Assembly (NCBI GenBank): GCA_023431405.1
Contig: JAEYVZ010000006.1
Span: 81,611-145,610, forward strand
Source of the DNA: Actinomycetes bacterium
Lineage (GTDB): Bacteria > Actinomycetota > Actinomycetes > Actinomycetales > Microbacteriaceae
Length of the DNA: 64,000 nucleotides
Direction: 5' to 3'
Part shown: positions 19,095 to 33,487 of the stretch, piece by piece
Layout of the letters: the number at the start of each line of letters is the position of its first letter
Numbering within the stretch: position 1 is the first letter of the stretch
Translations under genes and position numbers: made by a program
Notes under the pieces: model-generated
The model's database searches: none
The model's input: only the letters and a program-made list of their open reading frames with translations
Told to the model about the DNA's origin: nothing

Positions 19095-20662
19095 GCACCG
19101 GCCCGACGACGCCCCCCGACGCGACGGACGGTGACGCCGAACGGCCCCGCGACAGGGCGCTGCGGCCGCATCGGTGGAGTCTGCAGACGCGGATGATCGT
19201 CGCGGTCGTCTCCCTCGTGGCCCTCATCCTCATCGCGATCGGGTTCGCCACCGGCGCCATCCTCCGCTCCCTCCTCGCGGAGAACCTCGATGCCCGCGTG
19301 ACGACCGCCGCCGCACGCGTGCACGTGCTTCCCACGGGCATGGCGGCCGATGTGCTCTCCGAAGGGCGCCAGGAGGTCGGGACGCTCCTCATCGTGCAGA
19401 ACCTGTCGGGCACGAGCGGGGCGTACGTCGGCGACGACGAGTCTGTCGTGACGCTCAGCGAAGCGGAGATCCGCGGCCTTCTCGCCAGCATCACGAGTCT
19501 CGATCGAGACGGGTGGGGCGATGCCGAAGTCGATGACGTCGGCACCTACCGTGTGCGGCTGCTGGGCACGTCCTCCAGCAGCTACATCGCCGTGGGCATG
19601 CCCACCTCGGAACTCGCCTCGACCGTCGCTCAGATCCTGACCACCGTCACGCTCCTCACCCTCGGGGGCCTCCTGGTGCTCGCGGCGGTCATCGCCTTCG
19701 TCATCCGCCAGTCGCTCGCGCCCCTGCGCGCCGTGGCCGACACGGCGACGCGGGTCGCGGCGCAGCCCCTGGCATCCGGCGAAGTGCACATCACCGAGCG
19801 GGTGCCGGCCTCCGAGGCGCAGGGGGCGGACGAGATCGGCCAGGTGGGCGCGGCCCTCAACACGCTCCTCGACCATGTCGACGCCTCGCTGGCCGCCCGC
19901 CAGCGCAACGAGGAGCGGATGCGGGCGTTCGTGGCCGATGCCAGTCACGAGCTGCGCACACCGCTCGCCGCCATCCGCGGGTACTCGGAACTCTCGCTGA
20001 AGGCCCTGCGCAGCGCCGGAGGCACCGTCTCCAGCGCCGCGGCAGCCGAGCATTCCGAGCAAGGACTCGAACGGATCCAGGCCGCCTCCCTGCGCATGAC
20101 GACGCTTGTCGAAGACCTGCTGCTGCTCGCCCGCCTCGACGAGGGGCAGGAGCTCGTGTACGGCACGGTCGACCTCACCCGTCTCGTCATCGACGCCACC
20201 GCCGACGCACGCGTCGCCGGTGCAGACCACGAGTGGGAGCTCGAGGTGAGCGATGCGGCCGTGGTCGTCGCCGGCGACGCCGGGCGTCTTCACCAGGTGG
20301 TCGCCAATCTCCTCACCAACGCACGCGTCCACACCCCTGCCGGCACCCGCGTCGTCGTCTCGACACTCATCGACGGCGACCAGGCGGGCGTGCGCGTGCA
20401 CGACGACGGGCCCGGGATCGACCCGCGCGTCGCCGATGAGCTGTTCGAACGCTTCGCCCGCGCCGATGCGTCCCGGGCACGCCAGACGGGCGGCACGGGC
20501 CTCGGCCTCGCGATCGCGAAAGCCATCGTCGATGCGCACCACGGCACGCTCACCGTCGAGAGCGAGCCGGGATCCACGACCTTCGAGATGCGCCTTCCGG
20601 CACGCCCCCAAGATCCCACCGAGACGGCCGATCCCGCCGAGAAGGCCGACCCCGCCGACTGA
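19091..20662 (+). CDS. Sensor histidine kinase, partner of the upstream regulator
   Basis: A 523-residue membrane kinase: cytoplasmic N-tail, TM1 (about 35-60), an extracytoplasmic sensor of about 120 residues, TM2 (about 183-205), HAMP, HisKA with phospho-acceptor H286 in ASHELRTPLAAIRGYSEL, and a HATPase_c domain with NLLTNARVHTP (N box), DDGPGID (G1), FERFARAD (F box) and GGTGLGLAI (G2). It is related to the TcrY/PrrB group of actinobacterial kinases. ATG 19091 overlaps the regulator's stop (ATGA), so the two are translationally coupled. The repeated DPAEKADPAE C-terminal tail looks disordered. The stimulus is unknown. Confidence 0.95.
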   Translation: MSTGPTTPPDATDGDAERPRDRALRPHRWSLQTRMIVAVVSLVALILIAIGFATGAILRSLLAENLDARVTTAAARVHVLPTGMAADVLSEGRQEVGTLLIVQNLSGTSGAYVGDDESVVTLSEAEIRGLLASITSLDRDGWGDAEVDDVGTYRVRLLGTSSSSYIAVGMPTSELASTVAQILTTVTLLTLGGLLVLAAVIAFVIRQSLAPLRAVADTATRVAAQPLASGEVHITERVPASEAQGADEIGQVGAALNTLLDHVDASLAARQRNEERMRAFVADASHELRTPLAAIRGYSELSLKALRSAGGTVSSAAAAEHSEQGLERIQAASLRMTTLVEDLLLLARLDEGQELVYGTVDLTRLVIDATADARVAGADHEWELEVSDAAVVVAGDAGRLHQVVANLLTNARVHTPAGTRVVVSTLIDGDQAGVRVHDDGPGIDPRVADELFERFARADASRARQTGGTGLGLAIAKAIVDAHHGTLTVESEPGSTTFEMRLPARPQDPTETADPAEKADPAD

Positions 20663-20685
20663 CACCGGGTCCGCGGGGCCCGGTG
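20663..20685. terminator. Strong hairpin after the two-component pair
   Basis: CACCGGGTCC (20663-20672) pairs with GGGCCCGGTG (20676-20685) in a 10-bp stem (one G-T pair) with a GCG loop, starting right after the kinase stop. It lies between convergent genes and probably terminates the two-component transcript. Confidence 0.6.
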
Positions 20686-20733
20686 CGCCGGGACCCGGAT
20701 CAGGGGGCCGAGCGAGCGCCGCCTGCAGGCAGG

Positions 20734-22287
20734 TCAGTAGCCGGAGAACGCGTCGGTGGTGATCGATCGGGCGCGCTCGAGGGCGGGGGCGAGGTCGGCG
20801 ATGAGCTTCGGCGGGCCGGAGATGTAGGCGTGACGCGACGCGATGTCGGGCACCACCTGGAGCAGTCCGTCGGCGTCGAGACGCACCCCCCTCGCCCACG
20901 TCCAACGCGGCGGGAGGTCGCGCGGCTCATCGCGGGTGAACACGATCACCGGCACACCCGACTCCTCGAGCTCCGAACGGAAAGCGAGCTCCTCGGCATC
21001 CGAGGCCACGTACACGAACACGACGTCGCGATCCGCTCCCGACAGGCGCAGGTGCCGCAGCTGCGAGACGAACGGCGTCACCCCGATCCCCGCGGCGACC
21101 ATGAGCACCGGACTCGTCGGGCGGGCGGGGAGCACGAAGTCGCCCCAGACGCCCGTGACGGCCAGGGAATCACCCGGCTGCACCTGCGCGAGCGCCTTCT
21201 TGTAGCTCGACTGCGAACCCTCGCGCAGCGCGATGCGCACCGTCGGCAGCTCCTCGGGGGCCGAGACGATGCTGAACTCGCGCCGCGTCCCTCGGGCGTC
21301 GGGGTGCGGGTGCGGCACCTCGAGCTCCAGATACTGGCCGGCCGAGAAGCGGAAGCCGCGACGCGCACGGAACACCAGCTCGCGCACGGTCGGGGTCAGC
21401 GCGACGCGCTCCACGAGCGTCAGACGCACTGCCGAGCGGAACGTGAAGGCGAAGGCGACCAGGTTGCCGACCAGAAGAGCGCGCTCCTGGCCGAGGCTGA
21501 CGGCACCGATCGTGATCGGCCAGCCCGCGAGCACCCCGACGACGCCGGCCACCGCGAACTGCTGCCAGCGCCGCGGTGGGAGGGTCAGCGGCTCCGACAG
21601 CATGAACGCCCCGAGGAAGAGGAACGGCGACGACCACAGCAGCTGCCAGAACACCGACGCTGCGTCGAAGGCGAGCCCGGCATCCTGATACTGCGCCGAC
21701 GTGCGCACGAATCCCACGGCGACGGCCACCACGAGGAACACCGCGATCACGCGCAGCTTCTCGGTGCGCAGGAGCACGACGAGGCCCGCCGCGATCACCG
21801 GCGCCGCCATCCACGGCGAGCCGACCCACCACGCCGACGCCCCGAGACCGGGCACCCACACGCTCACGATCGTCAGCACGGTCGCGCCGACGGCCGCCGG
21901 GTTGAAGATGTGGCGTCCCTGCCACGCGAGAAGGTACTTCGATGCGGATGCCACGATCGCGGCGATCGCGATGCCCACGAGCCCGAGGGGGTCCACGGTC
22001 GGGCGCAGCACGAACAGCAGGATCAGCACGGTGATGAACGACGACTCCCACCGCCACGCCTTGCCGAGGATGCGGTGCGCGACGACATCGGCGGCGATGG
22101 AGAAGGCCGCCAGCACCGCCCACGTGGCCAGGAGCGCGAGCGGCGTCGGTCCGACGAGGCCGAACAGCGAGAGCACGAGCGCGATGGCCGCCAGCGCACC
22201 CAGCGCGAAGACGACGAGCCGGTACATCGACATGCGGCCGACGACCGCGAAGAGGCGGTTCCAGACGGCGGTCAGTGAAGAGATCAC
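20734..22287 (-). CDS. RnfD/NqrB-like membrane domain fused to a FAD/NAD(P) reductase
   Basis: A 517-residue fusion. Residues about 20-290 form roughly ten membrane helices of the NQR2/RnfD/RnfE family, with RHIFNPAAVGA (125-135) and AFMLSEPLTLPP (227-238). Residues about 290-517 are a ferredoxin-NADP-reductase-type module with the FAD motif RREFS (335-339) and the nucleotide motif AAGIGVTP (398-405). I infer electron transfer from cytoplasmic NAD(P)H across the membrane. I see no second SGAT flavin-attachment site as in NqrB/RnfD. GTG 22287 overlaps the apbE stop (GTGA). It is the last gene of the lipoprotein-apbE-fusion operon. Confidence 0.85.
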   Translation of the reverse strand: MISSLTAVWNRLFAVVGRMSMYRLVVFALGALAAIALVLSLFGLVGPTPLALLATWAVLAAFSIAADVVAHRILGKAWRWESSFITVLILLFVLRPTVDPLGLVGIAIAAIVASASKYLLAWQGRHIFNPAAVGATVLTIVSVWVPGLGASAWWVGSPWMAAPVIAAGLVVLLRTEKLRVIAVFLVVAVAVGFVRTSAQYQDAGLAFDAASVFWQLLWSSPFLFLGAFMLSEPLTLPPRRWQQFAVAGVVGVLAGWPITIGAVSLGQERALLVGNLVAFAFTFRSAVRLTLVERVALTPTVRELVFRARRGFRFSAGQYLELEVPHPHPDARGTRREFSIVSAPEELPTVRIALREGSQSSYKKALAQVQPGDSLAVTGVWGDFVLPARPTSPVLMVAAGIGVTPFVSQLRHLRLSGADRDVVFVYVASDAEELAFRSELEESGVPVIVFTRDEPRDLPPRWTWARGVRLDADGLLQVVPDIASRHAYISGPPKLIADLAPALERARSITTDAFSGY

Positions 22288-23141
22288 GAGAACAACTCTG
22301 CCGTACACGCGGGCGACCACTCGACCCGGCCGTCGCTGGTCATGCGCACCCACTGAGCGTCGTGCCGCGCGGCGAACTCCGCTCCCCCGTCGAAGAAGAG
22401 CGCCGTGGCGGTCGCATCGGCGGTCATCGCATCGACGGCCACGGCCCATGTCGCCACGATCGCCCGCACCGGCTCACCGGTGCGCGCGTCGAGCACGTGG
22501 TGGAGACCGTCGCCCCACGCGCGGCGGTTCGTCGCCGACGCGCACAGCGCGGCATCCGTCACCTCCCAGACCCCGATCGCGCGGCGCGGGTCGTAGGGGT
22601 GCTCGAGCGCGATGCGCTCCGCTGTGCCGTGCACCGCGATGTCACCGCTCGCGTCGACGACGACAGGCCCGCTCACCTCGGCGGCGATGACCGCGCGCAC
22701 GAGGTCGACGAGGCGTCCCTTCCCGAGCGCGCCGACATCGATCGAGGCGGGCCCGTGCAGTTCGAGCCGCCGCGCATTCCAGACCAGGAGGCGTCGCCAG
22801 TCGGCGGGAGCGGGCTGCGCGCCCTGGTCGACGAGGCGATAGCCCGCGTCGTATCCGCGGCGGGCGAGGCTCTCGCCCACGAGCGGATTGACCGCGCCCC
22901 CGGTGGCGTCGGACAGTTCCGCGTACAGATCGAGCATCGCCCGCGCATCCGGCGGTACCGCCGCCGATCCCCCTTCCGGCGCGAGCCGGCTCACGAGGGA
23001 GTCGTCGCGGAACCGTGACCACACCCGGTCGAACGCGTCGATCAGGCGCATCACGTCGCTGCGCACCGCGACGGGCAGCTCGGCATCCGTCTCGATGTCC
23101 CACGCAGTTCCTATGGCGGTGAACCGCCAGAGCGACGACAT
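22284..23141 (-). CDS. apbE: FAD:protein FMN transferase
   Basis: Attaches FMN covalently to Thr/Ser of extracytoplasmic redox proteins using FAD and Mg2+. The 285-residue product shows the ApbE hallmarks: a DAFDRVWSRFRDDSLVSRL N-terminal segment, FAD-binding IDVGALGKGRLVDLV, VDASGDIAVHG, HHVLDARTGEP and the metal-site segment DAMTADATATALF. No classic lipobox is present, so its export route is unclear. It lies 15 bp after the FMN-binding lipoprotein gene and overlaps the RnfD/reductase fusion by GTGA. The context gives it an obvious substrate in the neighbouring lipoprotein. Confidence 0.92.
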   Translation of the reverse strand: MSSLWRFTAIGTAWDIETDAELPVAVRSDVMRLIDAFDRVWSRFRDDSLVSRLAPEGGSAAVPPDARAMLDLYAELSDATGGAVNPLVGESLARRGYDAGYRLVDQGAQPAPADWRRLLVWNARRLELHGPASIDVGALGKGRLVDLVRAVIAAEVSGPVVVDASGDIAVHGTAERIALEHPYDPRRAIGVWEVTDAALCASATNRRAWGDGLHHVLDARTGEPVRAIVATWAVAVDAMTADATATALFFDGGAEFAARHDAQWVRMTSDGRVEWSPACTAELFS

Positions 23142-23156
23142 GCGATCAGCCCGCGC

Positions 23157-23615
23157 TCAGGAAGAGGCCTGCGTCTTGATCTCCTCGACGGCCTGGTTGA
23201 ACCCGCCGCTGGTGAGTGACGAGCCCGCCACCCGGGAGACGGAGATCTCGTCGAGGGGCTTGCCCACGACGACGTCGCGGATGCCGCCGATGAACTGTCC
23301 CTGATACTGACGCGATTCGCTGCGGGTCGGTTCACCGGACACCTCGACGTCGGTGACGACCCCGTCGCCCAGCGTGAGGGTCACCGTGATCGACTCCACC
23401 GATTCGGGCGTCGCATAGGAGCCTTGTGCCGTGTACGTGCCGTCGGCGTACGTGCCTGTGGACGCCGCATCGCCGGAGGTGGCACCGGTGCCCGCGGGAG
23501 CGGGTGCGGCCGGGGTCGTCGTGCCCGCACAGCCGGCGAGCGCGGCGATGCCGACGACGGATGCCGCCGCTGCGGCGGCGCGCACCGGACGGGGAACGGA
23601 GTGGATGCGGATCAC
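23157..23615 (-). CDS. FMN-binding lipoprotein, likely ApbE substrate
   Basis: A 152-residue exported lipoprotein. Its signal peptide ends in a lipobox IAALAGC with the lipidated C29, then a Pro/Thr/Gly-rich linker (30-55) and one FMN_bind domain (about 56-150). The segment RVAGSSLTSGGF (128-139) matches the SGA(S/T)xT flavinylation site in position, so a Ser/Thr there is the likely FMN attachment residue. GTG 23615 is preceded by a strong AGGAGGA site. It is the first gene of the operon with apbE and the RnfD/reductase fusion, and probably accepts electrons outside the membrane. Confidence 0.87.
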   Translation of the reverse strand: MIRIHSVPRPVRAAAAAASVVGIAALAGCAGTTTPAAPAPAGTGATSGDAASTGTYADGTYTAQGSYATPESVESITVTLTLGDGVVTDVEVSGEPTRSESRQYQGQFIGGIRDVVVGKPLDEISVSRVAGSSLTSGGFNQAVEEIKTQASS

Positions 23616-23695
23616 GGGTCCTCCTCGGGGTGGGGCGGCGCTCGAGGCCACGTTCCACGGTATCCGCGGGCCCCTTCGACCCGGGAAAGGAGGAG

Positions 23696-26437
<2,742 letters not shown>

Positions 26438-26443
26438 GGCCTC

Positions 26444-26449
26444 AGCCTA
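26444..26449 (-). promoter_or_regulatory. -10 box TAGGCT for the P-type ATPase
   Basis: The minus strand reads TAGGCT, 6 nt, then ATG 26437. The box overlaps the last codons of prs. No ribosome site intervenes, so a leaderless mRNA is likely. Confidence 0.5.
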
Positions 26450-27478
26450 TGCCGCCCCGTCGAACATGCTGGTGACCGATCCGTCTTCGAAGACCTCCCG
26501 GATCGCACGCGCCAGCAGTGGGGCGATCGGGAGCACGGTGAGGTTCGGGAAGCGCTTCTCCTCCGGCAGCGGGATGGTGTCGGTGACGACGACCTCGTCG
26601 ATCGACTCGTCCTGCAGCCGCGTCACGGCGGGATCGCTGAAGATCGCGTGCGTCGCGGCCACGATGACCCGCTCCGCGCCGTTGCGCTTGAGGGCCTGGG
26701 CCGCCTTCACGATGGTGCCGCCGGTGTCGATCATGTCGTCGACGAGGAGGCATACCCGCCCCTCCACGTTTCCGACGATGTCGTTCACGGTGACCTGGTT
26801 GGCCACGTTCGGGTCGCGGCGCTTGTGGATGATCGCGAGCGGGGCGGTGAGGCTGTCCGACCAGGTGTCGGCCACCCGCACGCGGCCCGTGTCGGGAGAG
26901 ACGACCGTGAGCTTCGCGCGGTCTTCGGCCGACAGGCTCTTCTCGAAGTACTCGAGCAGCACCGGCTTGGCGAAGAGGTGGTCGACGGGCCCGTCGAAGA
27001 AGCCCTGGATCTGTGCCGCGTGCAGGTCGACGCTCATGACCCGGTCTGCACCGGCGGTCTTCAGAAGATCGGCGACGAGGCGCGCGCTGATCGGCTCGCG
27101 CCCCCGGCCCTTCTTGTCCTGACGCGAGTACGGGTAGTACGGCGCCACGACGGAGATGCGTTTGGCGGAGGCCCGCTTGGCGGCGTCGAGCATGATGAGC
27201 AGCTCCATGAGCCACTCGTTGACGGGCGGACCGAACGACTGGATGAGGAAGATGTCGCATCCGCGGATCGACACCTCGAAGCGGGTGAGGATCTCGCCCG
27301 ACGCGAAGGTGCGGTGCTCGGTGGGAACGAGGGTCGAGTCCAGCTCGGCGGCGACCTGCTGAGCAAGCTCAGGGTGGGAGCTGCCGGAAGCGACGACGAG
27401 CCGCTTCTTGGTCTTCACGACCAGTCCCGGGGCGATGTCGTCCCGCCCGTGATCAGTCGCCTTGTTCTTGCGCGCCAT
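26447..27478 (-). CDS. prs: Ribose-phosphate pyrophosphokinase (PRPP synthase)
   Basis: Makes PRPP from ribose 5-phosphate and ATP for nucleotide, His, Trp and NAD synthesis. The 343-residue product has FASGEILTRFEVSIRGCDIFLIQS, the flexible-loop segment YYPYSRQDKKGRGREPISA, the divalent-cation signature around DRVMSVDLHAAQIQGFF, and the PRPP-binding loop LLVDDMIDTGGTI. The N-terminus has about 20 extra residues before the family core. ATG 27478 overlaps the last 26 nt of glmU, indicating co-transcription; the pair supplies sugar-nucleotide and nucleotide precursors together. Confidence 0.96.
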   Translation of the reverse strand: MARKNKATDHGRDDIAPGLVVKTKKRLVVASGSSHPELAQQVAAELDSTLVPTEHRTFASGEILTRFEVSIRGCDIFLIQSFGPPVNEWLMELLIMLDAAKRASAKRISVVAPYYPYSRQDKKGRGREPISARLVADLLKTAGADRVMSVDLHAAQIQGFFDGPVDHLFAKPVLLEYFEKSLSAEDRAKLTVVSPDTGRVRVADTWSDSLTAPLAIIHKRRDPNVANQVTVNDIVGNVEGRVCLLVDDMIDTGGTIVKAAQALKRNGAERVIVAATHAIFSDPAVTRLQDESIDEVVVTDTIPLPEEKRFPNLTVLPIAPLLARAIREVFEDGSVTSMFDGAA

Positions 27479-28925
27479 CGTCCGCTTTCTGTGCGGACCG
27501 AGCACGGGCCGCGGCCTCGGCCGCTCCTGTCCCCGGTCGGTGGTTCTCGACCCACCCCTCCACGTTCCGCTGAGGGGCGACGCTCAGTGCCAGTGCTCCG
27601 GGCGGGACGTCCTTGCGGATGACCGCGCCGGCACCGGTTTTCGCGCCATCTCCGATCCTAACGGGCGCGACGAAGACGTTGTGCGAGCCCGAGTGGACCT
27701 CGTCGCCGATCTCCGTGCGGTGCTTGGCGATGTCGTCGTAGTTGGCGGTGATCGCCCCGGCACCGAGATTGACGCCCCGACCGATCGTGGTGTCGCCGAT
27801 GTACGACAGGTGCGGCACCTTGCTTCCCTCTCCGATCTGGGAGTTCTTCGTCTCAACGAACGTGCCGATCTTGCCGCCGGCGGCGAGCTCGGTGCCGGGG
27901 CGGAGGTAGGCGAAGGGGCCGACGGTCGCACGCGGTCCGATGACGGCGAGCGTCGCATCCGTGCGGCGGACGACGGCATCCTCACCGACTTCACAGTCTT
28001 CGAGTGAGGTGTCGGGCCCGACGACCGCGCCGGTGGCGATGGCGGTGGCACGGAGGATGTGGGTGTTGGGAAGCACCGTCACGTCGGGGGCGAGCGTCGC
28101 GGTGACGTCGATCCACGTCGTGTCGGGATCTTGCACCGTGACCCCCGCGAGCTGCCAGCGCCGCACGGTGCGTGCGTTCAGGATGCGGGCTGCCTCCGCG
28201 AGCTGCACACGGTCGTTGACGCCGAGGATGAGCGACGCATCGGCCACGACGGATGCCGCCACCGGCGCATCGTCGGCCCGCAGCAGCCCGATGACGTCGG
28301 TGAGGTACTTCTCCCCCTGTGCGTTGTCGGTGCCCACGCGAGCGAGGTGGGAGCGGAGGGGGCCTGCGCGGAAGACGTACACCCCGGCATTGATCTCGCG
28401 GACGCGCGCTTCTTCGTCGGTCGCGTCTTTCTGCTCGACGATGCGCTCGACCGCGCCCGAGGCATCGCGGAGGACCCGCCCGTACCCTGTCGGGTCGTCG
28501 ACGACGGCGCTCAGAAGCGTCGCCTGCGCGTGCTGGGCACGGTGCGAGGCGATGAGAGCCGTCAGCGTCTGGTCGTCGAGCAGCGGGACGTCGCCGCTGA
28601 GCACGAGCACATCGCCCTCGAACGCCGGGAGCGCCTCGAGCGCGACCTCGACGGCGCGGCCGGTGCCGGGCACGTCGTCCTGGTCGACGATCACGATCTC
28701 GCTCGAGACGCCGGACACGGCATCGGCGACCCGATCGCGCTCGTGGCGCACGACCACGACCACATGGGACGGCGAGAGGTCGCGCGCCGTGTCGAGCACG
28801 TGCCCGACCAGCGGCCTGCCGCCGATGCGGTGCAACACCTTCGGCAGCGAGGATCTCATGCGCGTCCCCTCGCCGGCGGCGAGGATGACGACGGCCAACG
28901 AAGGATCGAGCGGTGTCTCAGCCAT
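27453..28925 (-). CDS. glmU: Bifunctional GlcNAc-1-P uridyltransferase / GlcN-1-P acetyltransferase
   Basis: Makes UDP-GlcNAc, the peptidoglycan precursor. The N-terminal pyrophosphorylase domain (about 8-245) has LAAGEGTRMRSSLPKVLH, DVPLLDD and GYGRV; the C-terminal left-handed beta-helix domain (about 265-470) has the acetyltransferase residues in LRPGTELAAGGKIGTFVETKN and GAGAITANYD. 490 residues, with an Ala/Asp-rich tail (460-490) of the kind seen in actinobacterial GlmU. ATG 28925 lies only 1 nt after the 3' end of tRNA-Gln, with no separate ribosome site. It overlaps prs at the 3' end. Confidence 0.96.
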   Translation of the reverse strand: MAETPLDPSLAVVILAAGEGTRMRSSLPKVLHRIGGRPLVGHVLDTARDLSPSHVVVVVRHERDRVADAVSGVSSEIVIVDQDDVPGTGRAVEVALEALPAFEGDVLVLSGDVPLLDDQTLTALIASHRAQHAQATLLSAVVDDPTGYGRVLRDASGAVERIVEQKDATDEEARVREINAGVYVFRAGPLRSHLARVGTDNAQGEKYLTDVIGLLRADDAPVAASVVADASLILGVNDRVQLAEAARILNARTVRRWQLAGVTVQDPDTTWIDVTATLAPDVTVLPNTHILRATAIATGAVVGPDTSLEDCEVGEDAVVRRTDATLAVIGPRATVGPFAYLRPGTELAAGGKIGTFVETKNSQIGEGSKVPHLSYIGDTTIGRGVNLGAGAITANYDDIAKHRTEIGDEVHSGSHNVFVAPVRIGDGAKTGAGAVIRKDVPPGALALSVAPQRNVEGWVENHRPGTGAAEAAARARSAQKADDGAQEQGD

Positions 28926-28926
28926 G

Positions 28927-28998
28927 CTCCGCCGCCAGGACTCGAACCTAGACCTCACAGCTCCAAAGGCTGTCGTGCTGCCATTACACCACGGCGGA
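28927..28998 (-). tRNA. tRNA-Gln(UUG)
   Basis: A 72-nt cloverleaf on the minus strand. Acceptor strands TCCGCCG / CGGCGGA plus discriminator G; anticodon stem ACAGC/GCTGT enclosing the loop CTTTGGA, so the anticodon is TTG (reads CAA); T-arm CTAGG-TTCGAGT-CCTGG. No CCA is encoded: the base after the discriminator is C and is followed directly by the glmU ATG. The gene lies between the galactanase gene and glmU on the same strand. Confidence 0.95.
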
Positions 28999-29084
28999 CC
29001 GCGCGCCCAGCAGGAGCGGGGCCGCACGACAAGTCTGCCACGCGCGACCCCGGTCCTCCGGCCGGACGGTGCTCCTCGTTCGGG

Positions 29085-32795
<3,711 letters not shown>

Positions 32796-32838
32796 GTCTC
32801 CGTCGGCGCCCCACGCCCCGAAAGGCCGTGCCGCGATC

Positions 32839-32863
32839 CGTTACCGAAATGTGACCGGTCACA
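32839..32863. promoter_or_regulatory. Distal gan operator in a 25-bp shared element
   Basis: Contains the perfect 14-bp palindrome TGTGACCGGTCACA (32850-32863) flanked on one side by CGTTACCGAA (32839-32848). The whole 25-bp block matches the reverse complement of 54217-54241 at 23 of 25 positions. The centre-to-centre distance to the proximal site is 68 bp, suitable for looping. Confidence 0.75.
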
Positions 32864-32922
32864 GAGCCGCCGCCACCCGCCCCCGTTCCGCCCCCCATTC
32901 GGCGCCGGGCCGTCGCAGCGGC

Positions 32923-32928
32923 GATAAT
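32923..32928 (+). promoter_or_regulatory. -10 box GATAAT, probably leaderless
   Basis: GATAAT is followed by 6 nt and the GTG of the MarR gene at 32935. No clear ribosome site is present, and an ATG at 32927 is out of frame. Confidence 0.45.
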
Positions 32929-32934
32929 GGCGAG

Positions 32935-33435
32935 GTGACTGCCGAGCACGACGAAGTCGACCGCATCGTCGGGGCCTGGACCACCCAGCGCCCCGACCTC
33001 GACTTCTCGCCCCTCGAAGTGCTCTCCCGTGTCGACCGGCTCTCACGCCACCTCGATCGCGCCCGTCGTGAGGCGTTCCGTCGCAGCGACCTGGAGCCCT
33101 GGGAGTGGGACGTGCTGTCGGCGCTGCGTCGCGCGGGCGAGCCCTACCAGCTGAGCCCCAAACAGCTCCTGCAGCAGACGCTCGTCTCCAGCGGCACGAT
33201 GACCAACCGCATCGACCGGCTCGTCGGGCGCCGGCTCGTGCGTCGCGAGGGAGACCCCGCCGACGGCAGAAGCGTGCTGGTGACACTCACCGGCGACGGA
33301 CGCACCCGCGTCGACGCGGCGATCACGCGACTCGTCGATGCCGAAGCAGCGCTCCTGGCGGTGCTCTCCCGCAGCGACCGCGAGCGGCTGGCCGGACTCC
33401 TCCGCAAACTCAGCCTGAGCTTCGACGTCCACTGA
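32935..33435 (+). CDS. MarR-family transcriptional regulator
   Basis: A 166-residue winged-helix protein that probably binds DNA as a dimer. The helices PLEVLSRVDRLSRHLDRARREAFRR (about 29-53) and LEPWEWDVLSALRRAGEPYQLSPKQL lead to the recognition helix SSGTMTNRIDRLVGRRLV and the wing REGDPADGRSVLVTLT, as in MarR/SlyA proteins. The ligand and targets are unknown. It is divergent from the galactanase gene across 196 bp that hold the gan operators. Given those LacI-type sites, it is more likely a bystander than the galactanase regulator, though this is not proven. Confidence 0.88.
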   Translation: MTAEHDEVDRIVGAWTTQRPDLDFSPLEVLSRVDRLSRHLDRARREAFRRSDLEPWEWDVLSALRRAGEPYQLSPKQLLQQTLVSSGTMTNRIDRLVGRRLVRREGDPADGRSVLVTLTGDGRTRVDAAITRLVDAEAALLAVLSRSDRERLAGLLRKLSLSFDVH

Positions 33436-33487
33436 CGGGCCCGACCCCGTCGACGGCACCTGCCGGCTCGGCCCTGCGGCGGGCCTG

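Noticed and set aside
28925..29084. Prophage or island attachment site at tRNA-Gln
   Set aside because: No integrase, no duplicated tRNA 3' end nearby, and the tRNA is followed directly by core genes glmU and prs.
32935..33435. MarR gene as regulator of the galactanase
   Set aside because: The intergenic palindromes match those at the LacI-controlled GH42 locus, so the LacI protein is the better candidate; MarR control was not supported.
33436..33487. Terminator between the MarR and ABC-F genes
   Set aside because: GC-rich convergent gap, but no inverted repeat of useful length could be found by eye.
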